NCBI GenBank assembly: GCA_009924535.1
Contig: RFRI01000059.1
Location: 1 to 7,370 of the forward strand
Length of the DNA stretch: 7,370 nucleotides
Reading direction: 5' to 3'
Source of the DNA: Verrucomicrobiota bacterium
GTDB taxonomy: Bacteria; Verrucomicrobiota; Verrucomicrobiia; Opitutales; UBA953
In this document: piece after piece, positions 5,083-7,370 of the stretch
Position numbering within the stretch: the first letter of the stretch is position 1
Layout of the letters: each line of letters begins with the position of its first letter
The notes under the pieces: model-generated
Told to the model about the DNA's origin: nothing
Database searches by the model: none
The model's input: the letters and a program-made list of their open reading frames with translations, nothing else
Position numbers and translations under genes: made by a program

Positions 5083-6087
5083 TCAGAGGGCCTTCTTCAC
5101 CTTGACCATCGCGGAGAGGATGGTGTTCCAGGTCTTCGGGTTCTCGAGCGTCGCGTTCGGGAACATGCAGCCATCCCAGCAGATGTGCTTCATGCCGCGA
5201 TCGGCGGCGCCTTCGAGCCAGACCTTGGAGCAGGCCGTGATGTCGAGCTTGCCGTTGGCGTCGTCGGCCTGGCAGTGGCGACCGGTCTTCTCGTGGGAGC
5301 CCGTGCCGTGGACGGTGCCGTCGTTCTGGGCCACGTGGAAGTCGAGGGTCCAGGGGCGGAGCTTGCCGACCATCTCGCGGTAGGCGGGCCAGAACTGTTC
5401 CGAAGTGTAGCCTTCCTTGAGGAGGGCGGCTTCGGGTTCGTTGTAACCCATCAGGTAGAGGTAGGTGTGGGCGAGGTCGGCCTGGAAGCCGAAGGTCTTC
5501 GGCATGCCGACGCCTTCGAGGGTGTCGAGCATCGCCTTCCAGGAGTGCATGCCGGCCCAGCAGATCTCGCCTTCGGCGGCGATGCGTTCGCCATGGCCTT
5601 CGGCGATCTTCGCGGCCTTCTTGAAGGTGTCGACGATGCGGGCCGTGTTGGCCTTCGGGTTCTCGCGCCACTTCTGCACGCCGAACTCGGCGGAGTCCAC
5701 GCGGATGACGCCGTACTGGCGGACGCCGTGCTTGTTGAGGAGCTTGGCGATGCGGCAGGCCTTCTCGATCGCGAGGAGGAACTTCTGCTGCTGCTCGTCG
5801 GTGCCCATCGCGGAATCACCCACCGTGCCGCCCCAGACCGGAGCCACGAGCGAACCAACCTTCAGGCCTTTGGCGGCGATGAGGTCCGCCATCTTCTTGA
5901 GGTTGTCCTCGGAGATGTCGGGGTCGGTGTGCGGGTGGAACAGGAACAGGTCGACGCCGTCGAACTTGTGGCCGTCGACGTTGGCGGCGACGGTCATGTC
6001 GAGCATGTGCTCGAGCGAGATCGGAGGGTGGTCGGTGTTGGGCTCCTTGCCGACGAGGCCGGGCCACATCGCGTTGTGCAGTTTCAT
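5083..6087 (-). CDS. Sugar phosphate isomerase/epimerase (AP endonuclease 2-type TIM barrel)
   Basis: The product is a 334-aa cytosolic protein. The fold is indicated by successive strand-end motifs of the xylose isomerase-like/AP_endonuc_2 superfamily: G-V-D-L-F-L-F-H-P-H (44-53), G-L-K-V-G-S-L-V-A-P-V-W (74-85), I-A-A-E-G-E174, F-Q-A-D204-L-A-H207, L-D-F-H251-V-A-Q-N-D-G, and C-W-D305-G. E174, D204, H251 and D305 (or H207) are plausible ligands for the single divalent metal used by these enzymes; this is inferred from position. Members isomerise or epimerise ketoses, inosose or sugar phosphates, so the substrate is open. It lies between the bicupin (48 bp upstream) and the dehydrogenase (45 bp downstream) with no terminator, so one mRNA is likely. 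The leader before ATG 6087 is C-rich and has no Shine-Dalgarno sequence. Confidence 0.88.
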   Translation of the reverse strand: MKLHNAMWPGLVGKEPNTDHPPISLEHMLDMTVAANVDGHKFDGVDLFLFHPHTDPDISEDNLKKMADLIAAKGLKVGSLVAPVWGGTVGDSAMGTDEQQQKFLLAIEKACRIAKLLNKHGVRQYGVIRVDSAEFGVQKWRENPKANTARIVDTFKKAAKIAEGHGERIAAEGEICWAGMHSWKAMLDTLEGVGMPKTFGFQADLAHTYLYLMGYNEPEAALLKEGYTSEQFWPAYREMVGKLRPWTLDFHVAQNDGTVHGTGSHEKTGRHCQADDANGKLDITACSKVWLEGAADRGMKHICWDGCMFPNATLENPKTWNTILSAMVKVKKAL

Positions 6088-6135
6088 GGGCGTAGGGGTG
6101 GGGTTGGGGTACAGGTGGGTGAGGGCGCGGAAGGC

Positions 6136-7370
6136 TTACTTCTTCTTGGCCTTCTTGTAGGCGCCCATGGCCGGAGCGTCCGGGTTCACTTCCGGGCCGA
6201 AGTAGCGCAGGCAGACCAGCGGCTCGGTGGTGGAGGTGTTGCGGAAGGTCACGCCCTTCTTGGCGCCGGCTTCGGTGCAGAAGTATTCGTCTTCGGTCAG
6301 CTCGTTGAAGCGGATGAGCTTCGGGCTGTTGAGGACCTGGCCGTTGATCGTGCCGGAGCCCTGGACGCAGATGAGGCCGTAGGCGCCCTTGTCGGTGATC
6401 GTGCACTCGGCGCCCGGCTCGACGGTCAGTTCCTTCGCGGTGAAGTACTGGAACTTGTCGACCTTGCCGTAGACGATCCACTTGTCCACGTAGCCCTTGC
6501 CCTGGACGGAGACGACCGGCTCGAGGTAGTGGTTGTCCTTGAAGTTCGGGTCGACGTTCTTGTCCCAGTCGAGCTGGTCCACGATGAAGTCGACGTCCTG
6601 GTGCTTGGACTTCGGCATGTCCTTGACGAGGAGGGCCCACGGTACTTCGCGGCCTTCGACGAGGTTCTGGTACATGCCGAACACGTCGGAACCCCACTGC
6701 GGCTCATAGGTGCAGAGCGAGCCGGGGGCGTGGAGGATGCAAGGGTCGATGAGCCAGCCGGTGCCGGGCTCGAGCTTGTAGGCCTTGGAGAGGGCGAGGA
6801 TCTTGTTGTCACCCTTGTGCCAGTTGGCGATGCACTCGCGGACCTGGGCCTTGGTCGTGCCGGGCTCGAAGCCCATGAACGTGTAGGGGAAGTTGTTGCC
6901 GACGTTGTTGTGCTGCGGCGGGAAGTAGTAGGACTCCGGCTTGCCTTCGAGGCCGAGCAGCTTGGCCTGCTTGGCGTTCTGGTGCATGTGGTGCGGGATC
7001 GGACCCATGTTGTCGAAGAACTTGGAGTACACCGGCCACTTCTTGTACTTGTTCCAGATCTTCGAGCCGATCAGCTCGGCGCCGCATTCCTTGACGGCCT
7101 GCTTGAGCGTGAAACGGGTGTTGCCGATGACGACGTAGGACAGGCCTTCGTCGGGGGTGCGGTTGTCGTTGGCGGCTTCGGTGGTGGAAGCGAACCAGCG
7201 TTCGTCGATGCCGCCGCGGCTCAGGCCGAAGGCGTAGAGGTCATCCGGGTGGAGCTTGAGGCGCTTGCCGGGCTGGAGGAAGGAACGCGGGACCCAGCAC
7301 GGAGCCAGGCGGAGCAGGCCGCCGGTCTTGGCGAGTTCCTTCTCCACGAGAGAGGCGACACCGCTCTTCT
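6136..7370 (-). CDS. Phosphomannose isomerase-type bicupin protein, N-terminus outside the window
   Basis: The frame is open to the window edge, so the start is probably outside. An in-frame GTG at 7347 (giving 403 aa) is possible but unproven; residues are numbered from it. The N-terminal part has P-R-S-F-L-Q-P-G-K-R-L-K-L-H-P-D-D. Cupin 1 carries H119-H-M-H122-Q, G-K-P-E138-S, and C-I-L-H206-A-P-G-S. Together these resemble the metal site of type I mannose-6-phosphate isomerases (His pair, KPE motif, late His). A second cupin (about 299-385) has V-Q-G-S-G-T-I-N-G-Q (328-337) and lacks obvious metal ligands. The role is probably aldose/ketose isomerisation or sugar binding in the same pathway as the two downstream genes; true ManA activity is not established. 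The C-terminus is Lys-rich (K-K-A-K-K-K). The operon promoter must lie beyond 7370. Confidence 0.75.
   Translation of the reverse strand, partial: KSGVASLVEKELAKTGGLLRLAPCWVPRSFLQPGKRLKLHPDDLYAFGLSRGGIDERWFASTTEAANDNRTPDEGLSYVVIGNTRFTLKQAVKECGAELIGSKIWNKYKKWPVYSKFFDNMGPIPHHMHQNAKQAKLLGLEGKPESYYFPPQHNNVGNNFPYTFMGFEPGTTKAQVRECIANWHKGDNKILALSKAYKLEPGTGWLIDPCILHAPGSLCTYEPQWGSDVFGMYQNLVEGREVPWALLVKDMPKSKHQDVDFIVDQLDWDKNVDPNFKDNHYLEPVVSVQGKGYVDKWIVYGKVDKFQYFTAKELTVEPGAECTITDKGAYGLICVQGSGTINGQVLNSPKLIRFNELTEDEYFCTEAGAKKGVTFRNTSTTEPLVCLRYFGPEVNPDAPAMGAYKKAKKK

Overview
This 7.4 kb chromosomal window has high GC, roughly 60% or more by eye. It most resembles a member of the Verrucomicrobiota, possibly Opitutales-like. 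The pointers are a cytochrome c/discoidin protein of the kind abundant in the PVC group, a Gfo/Idh/MocA dehydrogenase beside a TIM-barrel sugar isomerase, start codons that almost all lack a Shine-Dalgarno sequence, and a GTAG-type REPIN. The taxonomic assignment is inference from gene content only. No rRNA, tRNA, CRISPR array, transposase or integrase gene is visible.

Layout, left to right. (1) 1-582 (+) is the 3' end of a c-type cytochrome protein with a C-terminal discoidin (F5/8C) domain, closed by a UUCG-loop terminator. (2) 642-1031 (+) is a DUF3293 protein and 1092-2297 (+) is an exported two-domain thioredoxin-fold protein. (3) 2278-3003 is the most unusual part. A 99-bp block, holding the end of the thioredoxin gene, a bidirectional terminator and the last codon plus stop of the convergent protease gene, is present twice as an exact direct repeat. 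Between the copies lie 528 bp of clearly lower GC (about 48%) carrying a small minus-strand lipoprotein ORF. Each flanking gene therefore keeps its own intact end and terminator. (4) 2998-3675 (-) is an aspartic protease-like protein with two DTGA motifs, preceded by a good sigma70-type promoter. (5) 3735-3798 is a REPIN, two inverted REP hairpins. (6) 3818-3852 is the terminator of a minus-strand operon at 3874-7370 reading phosphomannose-isomerase-type bicupin, TIM-barrel epimerase/isomerase, Gfo/Idh/MocA dehydrogenase.

The three operon genes are spaced 45-48 bp apart and plausibly form one carbohydrate catabolic unit: aldose/ketose or epimer interconversion plus NAD(P)-dependent oxidation. 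The substrate cannot be read from the sequence. The main lead is the lipoprotein insert between duplicated terminators. Its ORF has no stop codon before the terminator it runs into, and the 627-bp unit is open in that frame all the way round. It could be a small mobile cassette, the product of homologous or site-specific integration, or an assembly artefact; read-level evidence would decide.
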